Positions 27,313 through 37,070 of a stretch of 64,000 bases of DNA are shown in pieces. Where the stretch lies: NCBI RefSeq assembly GCF_026810445.1, contig NZ_CP113949.1, positions 2,666,001 to 2,730,000 on the forward strand. The letters are read 5' to 3'. Positions within the stretch are counted from its first letter, which is position 1, and each line of letters begins with the position of its first letter. Position numbers and translations under genes: made by a program. The notes under the pieces were generated by a model, which was given only the letters and a program-made list of their open reading frames with translations, was not told where the DNA came from and ran no database searches. The DNA comes from Pseudomonas sp. BSw22131 (GTDB lineage Bacteria; Pseudomonadota; Gammaproteobacteria; Pseudomonadales; Pseudomonadaceae).

Positions 27313-28962
27313 ATGTTCAAAAAAGTAAACACGGCGCTCTTGGGTCTGGCCATGTCGGTTGGGTTCATGCCCGCTCACGCAGCCGAGGCAAAGAAAGTAG
27401 ATGTGCTGCTGGTTGGCGGCGGCATCATGAGCGCGACCCTGGGCGTATGGCTCAACGAGCTTGAACCAGGCTGGACCATGGAAATGGTCGAGCGCCTTGA
27501 CGCTGTCGCCGAAGAAAGCTCCAACGGCTGGAACAACGCCGGTACTGGTCACTCCGGTCTTGCCGAGTTGAACTACACGCCAGAAGACAAAGACGGCAAG
27601 GTCAACATTTCCAAAGCCATCGAGATCAACGAAGCCTTTCAGATCACGCGTCAGTTCCTGGCCTGGCAGGTCAAGAGCAGCGTCCTGAAGAACCCGCATT
27701 CGTTCATCAACTCCACTCCGCACATGAGCTTCGTGTGGGGCGATGAAAACATCAAATTCCTGAAGAAGCGTTACGAAGCGCTGCAAGCCAGCCCGTTGTT
27801 CCGCCCTATGCAGTATTCCGAAGACCCGGCGCAGATCGCCAAGTGGGTTCCGCTGATGATGGAAGGTCGTGATCCTTCGCAGAAGCTGGCGACCACCTGG
27901 ACGTCAATCGGCACCGACGTCAACTGGGGTGAAGTCACCCGTCAGTACGTGTCCGCTCTGCAGACCCGCCCGAACTTCGACCTGAAGCTGTCGAGTGAAG
28001 TCAACGACATCACGCGCAACAAAGACGGTTCCTGGCACGTTGAGTACAAGAACCTGAAAGACGGCACCACCAGTGCAACGGACGCCAAGTTCCTGTTCAT
28101 CGGTGCTGGCGGCGGCGCGCTGAAACTGCTGCAGAAATCCGGCGTCCCAGAAGGTAACGAATACGCGGGCTTCCCGGTTGGCGGTTCGTTCCTGGTCACC
28201 GAGAACCCGACCATTGCCATGCAGCACATGGCCAAGGCCTACGGTATCGCGTCCACTGGCGCGCCACCGATGTCGGTTCCTCACCTGGACACCCGTGTGC
28301 TGGATGGCAAGCGCGTGATCCTGTTTGGCCCATTTGCGACGTTCTCCACCAAGTTCCTGAAAGAAGGTTCGTACCTGGACCTGTTCAGCACCATGACCAC
28401 GCACAACTTCTGGCCGATGACCAAAGTTGGCGTCGAGCAGTATCCGCTGGTCGAGTACCTTGCCGGTCAGCTGATGCTGTCTGACGATGACCGTTTCAAA
28501 GCGCTGCAGGAATACTTCCCGCACGCCAAGAAAGAAGACTGGCGCCTGTGGCAAGCCGGTCAGCGCGTGCAGATCATCAAGCGCGATGCGGACAAGGGCG
28601 GCGTGCTCAAGCTGGGCACTGAAGTTGTTTCCTCCCAGGATGGCAGCATCGCAGCTTTGCTGGGTGCGTCCCCGGGTGCTTCGACCGCTGCGCCGATCAT
28701 GCTGAACGTGATGGAAAAGGTCTTCAAAGACAAAGTCGCAACGCCGGAATGGCAGGCCAAAATCCGCCAGATCGTTCCTAGCTACGGCACCAAGCTCAAC
28801 GATTCGCCTGCTGCTGTTCAGCAGGAGTGGAATTACACCGCCGAAGTGCTGCAACTGGACAAGCCACCGGTCATTGATCAGACCGTCGCTCCAGCACCTG
28901 CTTCCCCGGCTGCGGCCAAGGAAAAGGCCAAGAGCAATCCTGCGGCTGACATGGCTCTGTAA
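27313..28962 (+). CDS. mqo: Malate:quinone oxidoreductase, signal-peptide-bearing form
   Basis: 549 residues. The start at [28 protein letters not shown] gives a signal-peptide-like leader before the FAD-binding [16 protein letters not shown]. Further MQO hallmarks are [39 protein letters not shown] and [19 protein letters not shown]. It oxidises malate to oxaloacetate and passes electrons to quinone, replacing or supplementing malate dehydrogenase. The C-terminal tail ([18 protein letters not shown]) is low-complexity. Classical MQO is a cytoplasmic peripheral membrane protein, so the leader is notable. Confidence 0.95.
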   Translation: MFKKVNTALLGLAMSVGFMPAHAAEAKKVDVLLVGGGIMSATLGVWLNELEPGWTMEMVERLDAVAEESSNGWNNAGTGHSGLAELNYTPEDKDGKVNISKAIEINEAFQITRQFLAWQVKSSVLKNPHSFINSTPHMSFVWGDENIKFLKKRYEALQASPLFRPMQYSEDPAQIAKWVPLMMEGRDPSQKLATTWTSIGTDVNWGEVTRQYVSALQTRPNFDLKLSSEVNDITRNKDGSWHVEYKNLKDGTTSATDAKFLFIGAGGGALKLLQKSGVPEGNEYAGFPVGGSFLVTENPTIAMQHMAKAYGIASTGAPPMSVPHLDTRVLDGKRVILFGPFATFSTKFLKEGSYLDLFSTMTTHNFWPMTKVGVEQYPLVEYLAGQLMLSDDDRFKALQEYFPHAKKEDWRLWQAGQRVQIIKRDADKGGVLKLGTEVVSSQDGSIAALLGASPGASTAAPIMLNVMEKVFKDKVATPEWQAKIRQIVPSYGTKLNDSPAAVQQEWNYTAEVLQLDKPPVIDQTVAPAPASPAAAKEKAKSNPAADMAL

Positions 28963-29019
28963 AAACAGCCATGACCTTCTGAAGGCAATCTTCGGGGGTG
29001 ATTCACCGCAAGACACCTG

Positions 29020-29048
29020 TCCGGCCCCAGCTTCGCGCTGCGGCCGGA
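29020..29048. terminator. GC hairpin after mqo (weak terminator candidate)
   Basis: TCCGGCC (29020-29026) pairs with GGCCGGA (29042-29048) about 60 bases after the mqo stop. No T run follows, so it may be only an mRNA-protecting stem. Confidence 0.35.
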
Positions 29049-29200
29049 CGGTCGTTTCTGAACCCCCGCAATTCAGCCCCCATCCTGTTTGATCGACCTG
29101 TCCCGGGTCTCGACGCCTCAAGCCTTTTCCAAGCCGCCCTCTCTGGCGTAGTGTGTTCCAGAATATTACGCACGATTCTGCGATTGAAAGAGGTGAAGAG

Positions 29201-30826
29201 ATGACGCTGCAAAACCGCCTGGACAACCTGTTCCCAAGCGCCGATGAGATCCCCGAGCAATATCGTGCAGGTCCGCCTATCGAACAGCGCGAGTACCTGG
29301 TCAACGGGCAGTTGCACACGTGGCAAGGCCCGCTGGCGCCAGTCGTCAGCCCGGTTTCCCTGAAAACCGCCGCAGGTCTGGAGCCGGTGGTGTTAGGCAG
29401 CACGCCGCTGATGGATGCAGACACCGCAATGACTGCGCTGGACGCCGCTGTGAAGGCCTGGGACCGAGGGCAGGGCGCGTGGCCTACGATGCGGGTTGCC
29501 GACAGGATTCACCACGTCGAGAAATTCCTCAAGGGCATGCGCGAGCAGCGTGATGCCGTGGTCAAGTTGCTGATGTGGGAAATCGGCAAGAACCTCAAGG
29601 ATTCGCAGAAAGAGTTCGACCGCACCTGCGATTACATCGTCGACACCATCAATGCGCTCAAAGAACTCGACCGTCGCTCCAGCCGTTTCGAGCTTGAGCA
29701 AGACACCCTCGGCCAGATCCGGCGTGTGCCGCTTGGCGTGACCCTGTGCATGGGGCCTTACAACTATCCGCTGAACGAAACCTTCACGACCCTGATTCCG
29801 GCGCTGATCATGGGCAATCCGGTGGTCTTCAAACCGGCCAAATTTGGCGTGCTGCTGATTCGCCCGCTGCTTGAGGCATTCCGTGACAGCTTCCCGGCTG
29901 GCGTCATCAACGTGATCTATGGCAGCGGCCGCGAGACTGTGAGCGCACTGATGGCCAGTGGCAAGATCGACGTGTTCGCCTTCATCGGGACCAACAAGGC
30001 CGCCAGCGCCCTGAAGAAACTGCACCCCAAACCCCATCGCTTGCGTGCGGCGCTGGGCCTGGACGCCAAGAATCCGGGGATCGTGCTGGCTGATGTCAAC
30101 CTGGACAACGCCGTCAGCGAGGCCATCACGGGTGCGCTGTCGTTCAACGGCCAACGCTGCACGGCCCTGAAAATCCTCTTTGTGCACGAAAACGTGGTGG
30201 GCAGTTTTCTCGAAAAATTCGAACAGAAACTCGCTGACCTCAAACCCGGCATGCCTTGGGAGCCGGGTGTCGCACTGACGCCGTTACCTGAACCTGGCAA
30301 GCCCGATTACCTGCAGGGGCTGGTGGAGGATGCACTGAGCAAAGGCGCTAAAGTGGTCAACGAAGGCGGTGGCGAGATTCATCATCAGTTCTTCTACCCG
30401 GCGGTGCTGTACCCGGTGACGCCTGACATGCGTGTGTATAACGAAGAGCAATTCGGGCCGGTCGTGCCGGTGGTGGCGTACCGCGATCTGGACACTGTGA
30501 TCGAGTACGTCCTCGACTCGGATTTCGGCCAGCAACTGAGCATCTTCGGCAACGATCCCAAACAGGTCGGCCGGTTGGTGGACGCGTTCGCCAATCAGGT
30601 GGGGCGCATCAACATCAATGCGCAGTGCCAGCGTGGGCCGGACAGTTTCCCGTTCAACGGCCGGAAAAACTCAGCGGAAGGCACTTTGTCGGTTGACGAC
30701 GCGTTGCGCGTATTCTCGATTCGCACGCTGGTGGCCACCAAATTCCAGGAGAGCAACAAGGCGTTGATCAGCGACATCATCCACGACCGGGAGTCGAGTT
30801 TTTTGACCACCGATTACATCTTCTGA
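29201..30826 (+). CDS. gapN: NADP-dependent glyceraldehyde-3-phosphate dehydrogenase-like ALDH
   Basis: 541 residues from ATG 29201 (GAGGTGAAGAG upstream). It is an aldehyde dehydrogenase superfamily enzyme: LGVTLCMGPYNYPLNETFTTLIPAL, KPAKFGVLLIRPL, catalytic Cys in SFNGQRCTALK, and EEQFGPVVPVVAY. Its closest named type from these blocks is non-phosphorylating GapN, which oxidises glyceraldehyde-3-phosphate directly to 3-phosphoglycerate. The substrate is inferred; other aldehydes remain possible. It is a single gene on the plus strand. Confidence 0.8.
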   Translation: MTLQNRLDNLFPSADEIPEQYRAGPPIEQREYLVNGQLHTWQGPLAPVVSPVSLKTAAGLEPVVLGSTPLMDADTAMTALDAAVKAWDRGQGAWPTMRVADRIHHVEKFLKGMREQRDAVVKLLMWEIGKNLKDSQKEFDRTCDYIVDTINALKELDRRSSRFELEQDTLGQIRRVPLGVTLCMGPYNYPLNETFTTLIPALIMGNPVVFKPAKFGVLLIRPLLEAFRDSFPAGVINVIYGSGRETVSALMASGKIDVFAFIGTNKAASALKKLHPKPHRLRAALGLDAKNPGIVLADVNLDNAVSEAITGALSFNGQRCTALKILFVHENVVGSFLEKFEQKLADLKPGMPWEPGVALTPLPEPGKPDYLQGLVEDALSKGAKVVNEGGGEIHHQFFYPAVLYPVTPDMRVYNEEQFGPVVPVVAYRDLDTVIEYVLDSDFGQQLSIFGNDPKQVGRLVDAFANQVGRININAQCQRGPDSFPFNGRKNSAEGTLSVDDALRVFSIRTLVATKFQESNKALISDIIHDRESSFLTTDYIF

Positions 30827-30911
30827 CGTGCGATTGTTTCGAGCCTGAGCAGGCGACCATGACTACCCGACGGGGGTCTGGTCCCTGCATAATGCCGCCA
30901 CTTCCATCCAT

Positions 30912-31553
30912 TTGGATCGCCCCTTGATCGACACTCTTTCCGAACGCGAGACCTTGCTGGTGGCGACCCACGGCCAGCCGGTCTTGCAGCGCTTGCGCGA
31001 GGCCACCGGGCAATCGCACAAGTCCCTGGAGGACCGTCTGCCGTTTATGCGCGCAGAGTTGGATCGCGGCCTGTACGTGAGGCTGATCCAGGCGTACTAC
31101 GGTTTTTATCAGCCACTGGAGCGTGTCATCGCCGAGCTGCCGGCAGACAGCCCGACGGCCCATCAACGGTTTAAAGTGCCTGCGCTGCTACGCGATCTGA
31201 CAGCGCTGGGCATGTCCCAAGCGCAGATCGATGCGTTGCCGTTCTGCGTCGAGTTGCCATCGCTGCGCAGTCCGCATCGCTTGCTCGGCACGCGCTACGT
31301 GATCGAAGGCGCGACGCTGGGCGGCCAGGTGCTGCGGCGTGTAATCAAAGACAAACTGGGGATCGAAGCCGACTGCGGCGCCGAGTTTCTGGACGTTTAC
31401 GGGCGGTCCACCGGCCCCTTGTGGAAAGCCTTTCTTACGGACTTGGCGCAAGCCGATGATCCTGCGCACAACGATCAAGTGGTGGATGCGGCCTGCGAGA
31501 CCTTTCGCTGTTTCGAGCAATGGCTCGACAAGGCGCAGGTGCTCAGCGCGTGA
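30912..31553 (+). CDS. bphO: Biliverdin-producing heme oxygenase
   Basis: 213 residues of the bacterial HO fold: LREATGQSHKSLEDRLPFMR with the proximal His, LYVRLIQAYYGFYQPLE, LLGTRYVIEGATLGGQVLRR with the distal Gly-rich helix. There is no ATG near the expected N-terminus; TTG at 30912 or 30924 is the probable start. It cleaves heme to biliverdin, CO and iron. BphO usually precedes a bacteriophytochrome gene (bphP), but here only intergenic repeats follow, so the chromophore acceptor must be encoded elsewhere, or this copy serves iron release. Confidence 0.85.
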   Translation: MDRPLIDTLSERETLLVATHGQPVLQRLREATGQSHKSLEDRLPFMRAELDRGLYVRLIQAYYGFYQPLERVIAELPADSPTAHQRFKVPALLRDLTALGMSQAQIDALPFCVELPSLRSPHRLLGTRYVIEGATLGGQVLRRVIKDKLGIEADCGAEFLDVYGRSTGPLWKAFLTDLAQADDPAHNDQVVDAACETFRCFEQWLDKAQVLSA

Positions 31554-31767
31554 ACGTCCTTTAACCGCTGACATCGCCTCGCTAACACGTTGGTTCGTTG
31601 AGTCCACTACATCCTGCAGAGCTTCATCAGAAGCTTGCCGGTGGATGTCGCGCATACGGTGGCTCAGACAGATTGCATCGCGGCCTCGCTTTGGCTCGTC
31701 AACTCCTACAAAAGCGACAGCGTTTGCCCACACAACGCACATCACGTTAGCGCGATCATGCGGCGTT

Positions 31768-31860
31768 CCCGCAATGCCACCAATCTGGTTGGAGCAAGGT
31801 GCGCCCGCGATGCTACCAATCTTGTTGGCGAGGCTTGCCCGCGAAGCTGCGTGGCGCGCT
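31768..31860. repeat. Degenerate tandem repeat, ~36-base unit
   Basis: Copies start at 31768 (CCCGCAATGCCACCAATCTG), 31804 (CCCGCGATGCTACCAATCTT) and a partial one at 31838 (CCCGCGAAGC). They resemble the REP core CTTGCCCGCGA and may be a decayed REP cluster. Confidence 0.6.
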
Positions 31861-31920
31861 CGCGAAGCCATGTATCAATACCGGCCTCTCGCCAAAACGT
31901 TGGTTTTAAAGGGAGCACTC

Positions 31921-31997
31921 TGTAGGCGCGAATTCATTCGCGTGGCGCCATAACGGGCTCGCCTGGAACACGTCTCGCCACCACGTGGGCTCCTACA
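31921..31997. repeat. REP-like element with TGTAGG...CCTACA ends
   Basis: TGTAGGCGCGAATTCATTCGCG at 31921-31942 and GTGGGCTCCTACA ending at 31997 give inverted ends around ~40 bases. Same family as the elements at 14992 and 46481. Confidence 0.7.
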
Positions 31998-32157
31998 GAT
32001 TTGGGTGCGCTGGGGCAGGGTCGCAGCAAAAATAACCAAATGTTTCAGCATTGCTTGGTCATCCGTCGGCAGCTTCTATATTCTTTCAGCGTCCACCTGA
32101 CGCTGTTCGAATCGATGACGGTGGGCCACGTATTCACGCACGGCCAAAGGAAACCTG

Positions 32158-33045
32158 ATGAGTACCCCCAGCACGCCACTTTCCGGCGTCAACCAGCCAC
32201 TCAAGGGCATCGCGTTCATTGTCCTGGCCACCTTCCTGTTTTCCAGCCACGACACCCTGTCCAAATTCCTCTCCGGTATCTACCCCATCATCATGGTGGT
32301 ATGGGTGCGCTATCTGGTGCATACGCTGTTGATGGCCAGTATTTTCATGCCTTCTTCGGGGCTTCGCGTGTTGCGCACTAAAAAGCCCGGCTTGCAGGCG
32401 CTCAGGGCCGGATGCCTGTTGGGGACCAGCCTGCTGTTCACCAGCGGGCTGATGTTCATTCCCTTGGCCGAAGCCACTGCCGTCAACTTCCTCGCTCCAC
32501 TGCTGGTCACGGCGTTGTCGGTGCCGCTGCTCAAGGAGCATGTGACGCGTGGGCAATGGATTGCCGTACTCGTTGGCTTCAGCGGGGTGATGATCATCAT
32601 TCACCCCGGTGGCGAGCTGTTCACGCCAGCGGTGCTGTTGCCGCTCGGGTCGGCGATGTGTTTTGCCTGCTATCAGTTGCTCACTCGCCTGGTCGCCGCC
32701 CACGACAGCCCGACCACCAGCAACTTCTTTGCCGGGCTGTTCAATACGCTGGTGATGAGCGCGCTGGTGCCTTTTTTCTGGCAATCGCCGCAGTGGAAGC
32801 ACATTCCGCTGATGCTGGCGCTGGGCACCTGCGGCATGGTTGCGCACCTGCTGCTCACGCAGGCGTTTCGCTTTGCAGCGCCGGCCATGCTTGCGCCGTT
32901 CGGCTACTGCCAGATCGTATTTGCCGGGCTGCTGGGCTTCATCTTCTTCGACCACGCGCCGTCGCTCACCGCGCAGGCAGGCATCGCCATCATCTGCCTG
33001 AGCGGCCTTGCGGCGGCCTGGCAACAACGCAAGAAGGGCAACTGA
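32158..33045 (+). CDS. DMT-superfamily (EamA) transporter
   Basis: 295 residues with ten hydrophobic segments in two EamA halves: IAFIVLATFLFSSHDTLSKFLSGIYPIIMVVWVRY and VNFLAPLLVTALSVPLLKEHVTRGQWIAVLVGFSGVMIII in the first, LGTCGMVAHLLLTQAFRFAAPAMLAPFGYCQIVFAGLLGF in the second. AAAGG precedes the ATG. Members export amino acids or other metabolites; the substrate here is unknown. It lies 60 bases upstream of the 3-hydroxyacyl-CoA dehydrogenase gene. Confidence 0.88.
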   Translation: MSTPSTPLSGVNQPLKGIAFIVLATFLFSSHDTLSKFLSGIYPIIMVVWVRYLVHTLLMASIFMPSSGLRVLRTKKPGLQALRAGCLLGTSLLFTSGLMFIPLAEATAVNFLAPLLVTALSVPLLKEHVTRGQWIAVLVGFSGVMIIIHPGGELFTPAVLLPLGSAMCFACYQLLTRLVAAHDSPTTSNFFAGLFNTLVMSALVPFFWQSPQWKHIPLMLALGTCGMVAHLLLTQAFRFAAPAMLAPFGYCQIVFAGLLGFIFFDHAPSLTAQAGIAIICLSGLAAAWQQRKKGN

Positions 33046-33105
33046 TTCGATCAAGCCGTCGCAGGCCCGGGCCCGTCACAACCAACCGTTGCAATGAGGT
33101 GCGCC

Positions 33106-34065
33106 ATGAACGAACTCGACACGTTGATCAAGGGCCGCTCAATCGCCATCGTCGGCGCGGGGCTGGTGGGGGCCGGTTGGGCATTGGTGTTTGCGCGTGC
33201 AGGGCTTGCGGTCAAGATCTTCGACGCCAACCCGGTAATTGCCAACGCCGCCATCCCGCTCATCGAGCAGCAACTGGTTGAGCTACAGGCCCATGGGCTG
33301 ATCAACGAGCCTGCCGCTGACATCGTTGCTCGCCTGAGCCTGGCCACTGACTTGGCCGATGCCATCGACGGCGCTGCTTATCTACAGGAATCGATTCTGG
33401 AGCGCGTTGAGCTCAAGCGTGCCTTGATGGAAGACCTGGAAGCGCTGGCTGACGCTGACCTGATCATTGGCAGTTCCAGTTCAGGCATTGTCGCCTCGGC
33501 GTTCTCCAGCGGATTGAAGATTGCCGCGCGCGTGGTCATCGCACATCCGGTCAATCCGCCGTATCTGGTGCCGGTGGTGGAAATCGTTCCGTCTGCCGAG
33601 ACATCTCCCCAGACCGTGGCGTTTGTCTCGGCACTGATGGAGGCGGTCGGGCAAAGCGTGGTGCACGTGCGCAAGGAGGTCGAAGGCTTCGTGCTGAATC
33701 GTCTTCAGGCGGTGTTGCTGCGCGAAGCCTGGGCGCTGGTCGAAGAGGGCGTTGCCAGCTGCGAAGACATCGACAAGACCGTGCGCGACGGCCTCGGCTG
33801 GCGTTGGTCGTTCATGGGGCCGTTTGAAACCATCGACCTCAATGCGCCCGGCGGCATCGCCGATTACGCCGTGCGGCTTGGCCCGCTTTACCGCTCGATC
33901 GCAGCATCCGGCAAGCATGACCAGCAGTGGAGCGACGCGCTGATCGGCGAAGTCGAGTCCCAGCGTCGTGGCTTTTTGCAGCGTGGCGATCTGGAGCAAA
34001 GGCGCGCTTGGCGTGACCGCAAGCTGATGGCCCTCAGCGCAGCGAAGCGCGACGCCTCAGAGTAA
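33106..34065 (+). CDS. 3-hydroxyacyl-CoA dehydrogenase, lambda-crystallin-like
   Basis: 319 residues from ATG 33106 (GAGG six bases upstream); an ATG at 33094 lacks a site. Rossmann motif IAIVGAGLVGAGWALVFARAG, then ILERVELKRALMEDLE, SSSSGIVASAF, VIAHPVNPPYLVPVVEIVPS with the catalytic His, and the C-terminal HCDH domain VNRLQ-like LNRLQAVLLREAWALVEEGVAS. The HPVNPPYLVPLVE form is typical of the lambda-crystallin/L-gulonate dehydrogenase branch rather than FadB, so the substrate may be a short hydroxy acid or hydroxyacyl-CoA. Confidence 0.85.
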   Translation: MNELDTLIKGRSIAIVGAGLVGAGWALVFARAGLAVKIFDANPVIANAAIPLIEQQLVELQAHGLINEPAADIVARLSLATDLADAIDGAAYLQESILERVELKRALMEDLEALADADLIIGSSSSGIVASAFSSGLKIAARVVIAHPVNPPYLVPVVEIVPSAETSPQTVAFVSALMEAVGQSVVHVRKEVEGFVLNRLQAVLLREAWALVEEGVASCEDIDKTVRDGLGWRWSFMGPFETIDLNAPGGIADYAVRLGPLYRSIAASGKHDQQWSDALIGEVESQRRGFLQRGDLEQRRAWRDRKLMALSAAKRDASE

Positions 34066-34220
34066 GCCGCGGACAATTTCGCCTTTCACCGAGCGTCCTT
34101 GAACGAGGCTCGCCGGCCTGTCCAAAACGCTCAATCAATCTGCGTGCTTTGACTATTGCTCCCGGGCAGTACACGGCGGAGTATCTGCCGTAACAATAAA
34201 AGTCGAAGGAAGACAGGGTC

Positions 34221-34988
34221 ATGCAGATTGAAGGCAAGGTATTTCTGGTCAGTGGCGGCGCGTCGGGCCTTGGGGCGGCAACCGCGCAGATGCTGATCGA
34301 AGCGGGCGCCAGGGTCATGTTGGTGGACCTCAACGCCGAGGCCGTTCAGGCCCGCGCCCAAGCCCTGGGCGACAATGCGCGAGCCACCGTGGCCGATGTG
34401 ACACAAGAAACCGCCGCAGAGGCGGCAGTCGACAACGCGCTGCGCGAGTTTGGCCAGCTGCACGGTTTGATCAACTGCGCTGGCATCGTTGGCGCGGAAA
34501 AAATCCTCGGCAAGGACGGCCCGCACAGCTTCGACAGCTTCAGCCGGGTGATCAACGTCAACCTGATTGGGAGCTTCAATCTGCTGCGCCTTGCGGCAGC
34601 AGCCATCTCGCAGGGCACGGCCGATGAAGGCGGCGAGCGCGGCGTGATTATCAACACCGCCTCTGTTGCTGCCTATGACGGCCAGATCGGCCAGGCCGCG
34701 TATGCCGCCTCAAAGGGTGCCATCGTCAGCTTGACCCTGCCCGCAGCGCGTGAGCTGGCGCGATTCGGCATCCGCGTCATGACCATCGCCCCGGGGATTT
34801 TCGAGACGCCGATGATGGCGGGCATGACCCCCCAAGTGCGCGAAAGCCTGTCAGCCGGCGTGCCGTTTCCGCCCCGTCTGGGCAAGCCAGGCGAGTACGC
34901 GGCGCTGGTCCGCCACATCATCGAAAACAGCATGCTCAATGGCGAGGTCATCCGTCTGGATGGCGCCTTGCGCATGGCGGCGCGTTAA
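34221..34988 (+). CDS. SDR-family 3-hydroxyacyl-CoA dehydrogenase (HSD10-like)
   Basis: 255 residues. Cofactor motif [16 protein letters not shown], Asp in MLVDLN (NAD preference), NCAG-equivalent [11 protein letters not shown], active-site Ser in [10 protein letters not shown] and YAASK. The overall pattern resembles type II 3-hydroxyacyl-CoA dehydrogenase (17-beta-HSD10 / 2-methyl-3-hydroxybutyryl-CoA dehydrogenase). It is followed after 14 bases by a thiolase gene, fitting the last two steps of a beta-oxidation-like route. Confidence 0.87.
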   Translation: MQIEGKVFLVSGGASGLGAATAQMLIEAGARVMLVDLNAEAVQARAQALGDNARATVADVTQETAAEAAVDNALREFGQLHGLINCAGIVGAEKILGKDGPHSFDSFSRVINVNLIGSFNLLRLAAAAISQGTADEGGERGVIINTASVAAYDGQIGQAAYAASKGAIVSLTLPAARELARFGIRVMTIAPGIFETPMMAGMTPQVRESLSAGVPFPPRLGKPGEYAALVRHIIENSMLNGEVIRLDGALRMAAR

Positions 34989-35002
34989 CCGAGGAGCTTT
35001 TT

Positions 35003-36205
35003 ATGGCAGCTATCCACTCTCCAGAAAGTGATCCGGTGGTGATCGTGAGTGCCGTGCGCACACCCATGGGCGGTTTTCAGGGAGACCTGAAAAGCCTCAC
35101 GGCCCCGCAGTTGGGGGCCGCGGCCATCCGTGCAGCTGTTGCGCGCGCGGGCATTCAACCGATCGAGGTCGATCAAGTGTTTTTCGGCTGCGTCTTGCCA
35201 GCAGGTCTGGGTCAGGCGCCAGCGCGTCAGGCAGCGCTCGGTGCAGGTTTGAGCGACAGCACCCTGTGCACGACGCTCAATAAAATGTGCGGTTCGGGCA
35301 TGCAGGCGGCCATCCTTGCCCATGATGGGTTGCTGGCGGGCAGCACGGACGTGGTGATCGCAGGCGGCATGGAAAGCATGTCCAACGCCCCGTATTTGTT
35401 GAGCAAGGCGCGTGGCGGTTATCGCATGGGTCATGGTCAGGTGATTGACCACATGTTTCTCGATGGCCTGGAAGACGCCTACGAACCCGGCCGGCTGATG
35501 GGGACTTTCGCTGAGGATTGCGCTGGGCTCGAAGGCATCAGCCGCGAAGCGCAGGATGATTTTGCCGTCGCCTCATTGAAGCGTGCCCAAGATGCCATCA
35601 AGGAGGGTCGCTTTCAGTCGGAGATCGTGCCTGTGCAGGTGATTGACGGTAAGGAACAGCGCACCATCACCGACGATGAGCAGCCGCCGAAAGCGCGGCT
35701 GGAAAAAATCCCACAGCTCAAATCGGCCTTTCGCGAAGGCGGAACGGTCACGGCTGCCAACGCCAGTTCGATTTCCGACGGTTCCGCTGCGCTGGTAATG
35801 ATGCGTCAGTCGCAGGCCGACCGCCTCGGGCTGGCACCGATCGCGGTCATACGCGGCCACAGCGCTTACGCCAGCGAACCCGCCTTGTTCCCTACCGCGC
35901 CTATTGGTGCCATCGAAAAGCTGATGAAAAAGACCGGTTGGTCGCTGGCCGAGGTGGACCTCTTCGAGATCAACGAGGCGTTCGCGGTGGTGGCGCTCGT
36001 CGCCATGAAAAAGCTGCAACTGCCCCACGCCAAAGTGAACGTTAACGGCGGCGCCTGTGCATTGGGTCATCCCATTGGTGCCTCTGGCGCACGCATTCTG
36101 GTGACGTTGATCGCTGCGCTGAAGCAACGGCAACTCACCCGCGGCGTGGCGGCGATCTGTATCGGCGGCGGCGAAGCGACTGCGATGGCAATAGAAATAA
36201 TTTAA
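35003..36205 (+). CDS. Acetyl-CoA C-acyltransferase (thiolase)
   Basis: 400 residues of the thiolase fold: VRTPMGGFQGDLKSLTAPQLGAAAI at the start, nucleophilic Cys in LNKMCGSGMQAA, GGMESMSNAPYLL, NEAFAV with the family Asn, and the C-terminal CALGHPIGASGARI with the catalytic His and Cys positions. GAGGAGC-like site precedes the ATG. It cleaves 3-ketoacyl-CoA to acetyl-CoA and a shortened acyl-CoA, or runs in reverse. It is cotranscribed with the SDR gene. Confidence 0.93.
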   Translation: MAAIHSPESDPVVIVSAVRTPMGGFQGDLKSLTAPQLGAAAIRAAVARAGIQPIEVDQVFFGCVLPAGLGQAPARQAALGAGLSDSTLCTTLNKMCGSGMQAAILAHDGLLAGSTDVVIAGGMESMSNAPYLLSKARGGYRMGHGQVIDHMFLDGLEDAYEPGRLMGTFAEDCAGLEGISREAQDDFAVASLKRAQDAIKEGRFQSEIVPVQVIDGKEQRTITDDEQPPKARLEKIPQLKSAFREGGTVTAANASSISDGSAALVMMRQSQADRLGLAPIAVIRGHSAYASEPALFPTAPIGAIEKLMKKTGWSLAEVDLFEINEAFAVVALVAMKKLQLPHAKVNVNGGACALGHPIGASGARILVTLIAALKQRQLTRGVAAICIGGGEATAMAIEII

Positions 36206-36296
36206 TCTTTATAAATCAATAACCTGAATTTAATAGCTAGAAACTACATGAGAATATTCGGTTGTTTCTCGATAAACAGGATATGGAACAAAAACA

Positions 36297-37070
36297 ATGA
36301 GTTATGAATCAATCCTCAAAGAAGTCAAAGGTCGGGTCGTGCTGCTTACGCTCAACCGTCCCCAGGCTCTCAACGCGCTGAATGCGCAAATCATCACCGA
36401 ACTCAATCATGCGCTGGACGAGATCGAGCGCGATCCAGATGTAGGTTGCGTGGTCCTTACCGGTTCCTCCAAGGCTTTCGCAGCGGGCGCTGACATCAAG
36501 GAAATGGCTGAACTGAAGTACCCGCAAATCTATCTGGATGACCTGTTCAGCGAGAGCGACCGCGTGGCGGGGCGACGTAAACCGATCATCGCAGCGGTGG
36601 CAGGCTTCGCGCTGGGTGGTGGCTGTGAACTGGCGTTGATGTGCGACTTTATCCTGGCCGCTGATAACGCACGCTTCGGGCAACCGGAAATCAAGCTGGG
36701 TGTGTTGCCCGGCATGGGTGGCACCCAGCGCCTGACGCGTGCCATCGGCAAGGCCAAAGCCATGGAGATGTGCCTGACCGGCCGCCTGCTGGACGCGGTT
36801 GAGGCCGAACGCGCAGGTCTGGTGTCACGCATCGTGCCGCTGGATCAATTGCTGGAGGAGGCGATCAAAGTCGCGACGGCCATTGCCGGCAAATCGCTAC
36901 CGGTCGCCATGATGGTCAAGGAAAGCGTCAATCGGGCCTTTGAGGTCAGCCTGTCGGAAGGTATCCGCTTCGAGCGTCGTGTGTTTCATTCCGCCTTCGC
37001 CAGTGAGGACCAGAAGGAAGGCATGGCAGCGTTCATCGAAAAGCGTGAGCCGCACTTCAAGCATCGGTAA
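36297..37070 (+). CDS. Enoyl-CoA hydratase
   Basis: 257 residues, a crotonase of full length: [25 protein letters not shown] oxyanion hole, [15 protein letters not shown], and [18 protein letters not shown] with the catalytic Glu pair. The 91-base spacer after the thiolase gene (36206-36296) is strikingly AT-rich and probably contains a promoter. Its end overlaps the convergent orphan vgrG by 14 bases, an unusual tail-to-tail contact. Confidence 0.93.
   Translation: MSYESILKEVKGRVVLLTLNRPQALNALNAQIITELNHALDEIERDPDVGCVVLTGSSKAFAAGADIKEMAELKYPQIYLDDLFSESDRVAGRRKPIIAAVAGFALGGGCELALMCDFILAADNARFGQPEIKLGVLPGMGGTQRLTRAIGKAKAMEMCLTGRLLDAVEAERAGLVSRIVPLDQLLEEAIKVATAIAGKSLPVAMMVKESVNRAFEVSLSEGIRFERRVFHSAFASEDQKEGMAAFIEKREPHFKHR

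Larger units (their letters stand above)
31554..32157. other. Repeat-rich intergenic region
   Basis: About 600 bases with no credible gene. It holds a degenerate tandem repeat with ~36-base period (31768-31860) and a REP-like element (31921-31997). The last ~100 bases should contain the promoter of the DMT transporter gene at 32158. Confidence 0.6.

Noticed and set aside
27904..29424. 506-codon minus-strand ORF opposite mqo
   Set aside because: Covers mqo and the start of gapN in antisense; composition of a shadow frame.
32134..33054. 306-codon minus-strand ORF opposite the DMT transporter
   Set aside because: Gln/His/Arg-rich shadow of a membrane protein gene.
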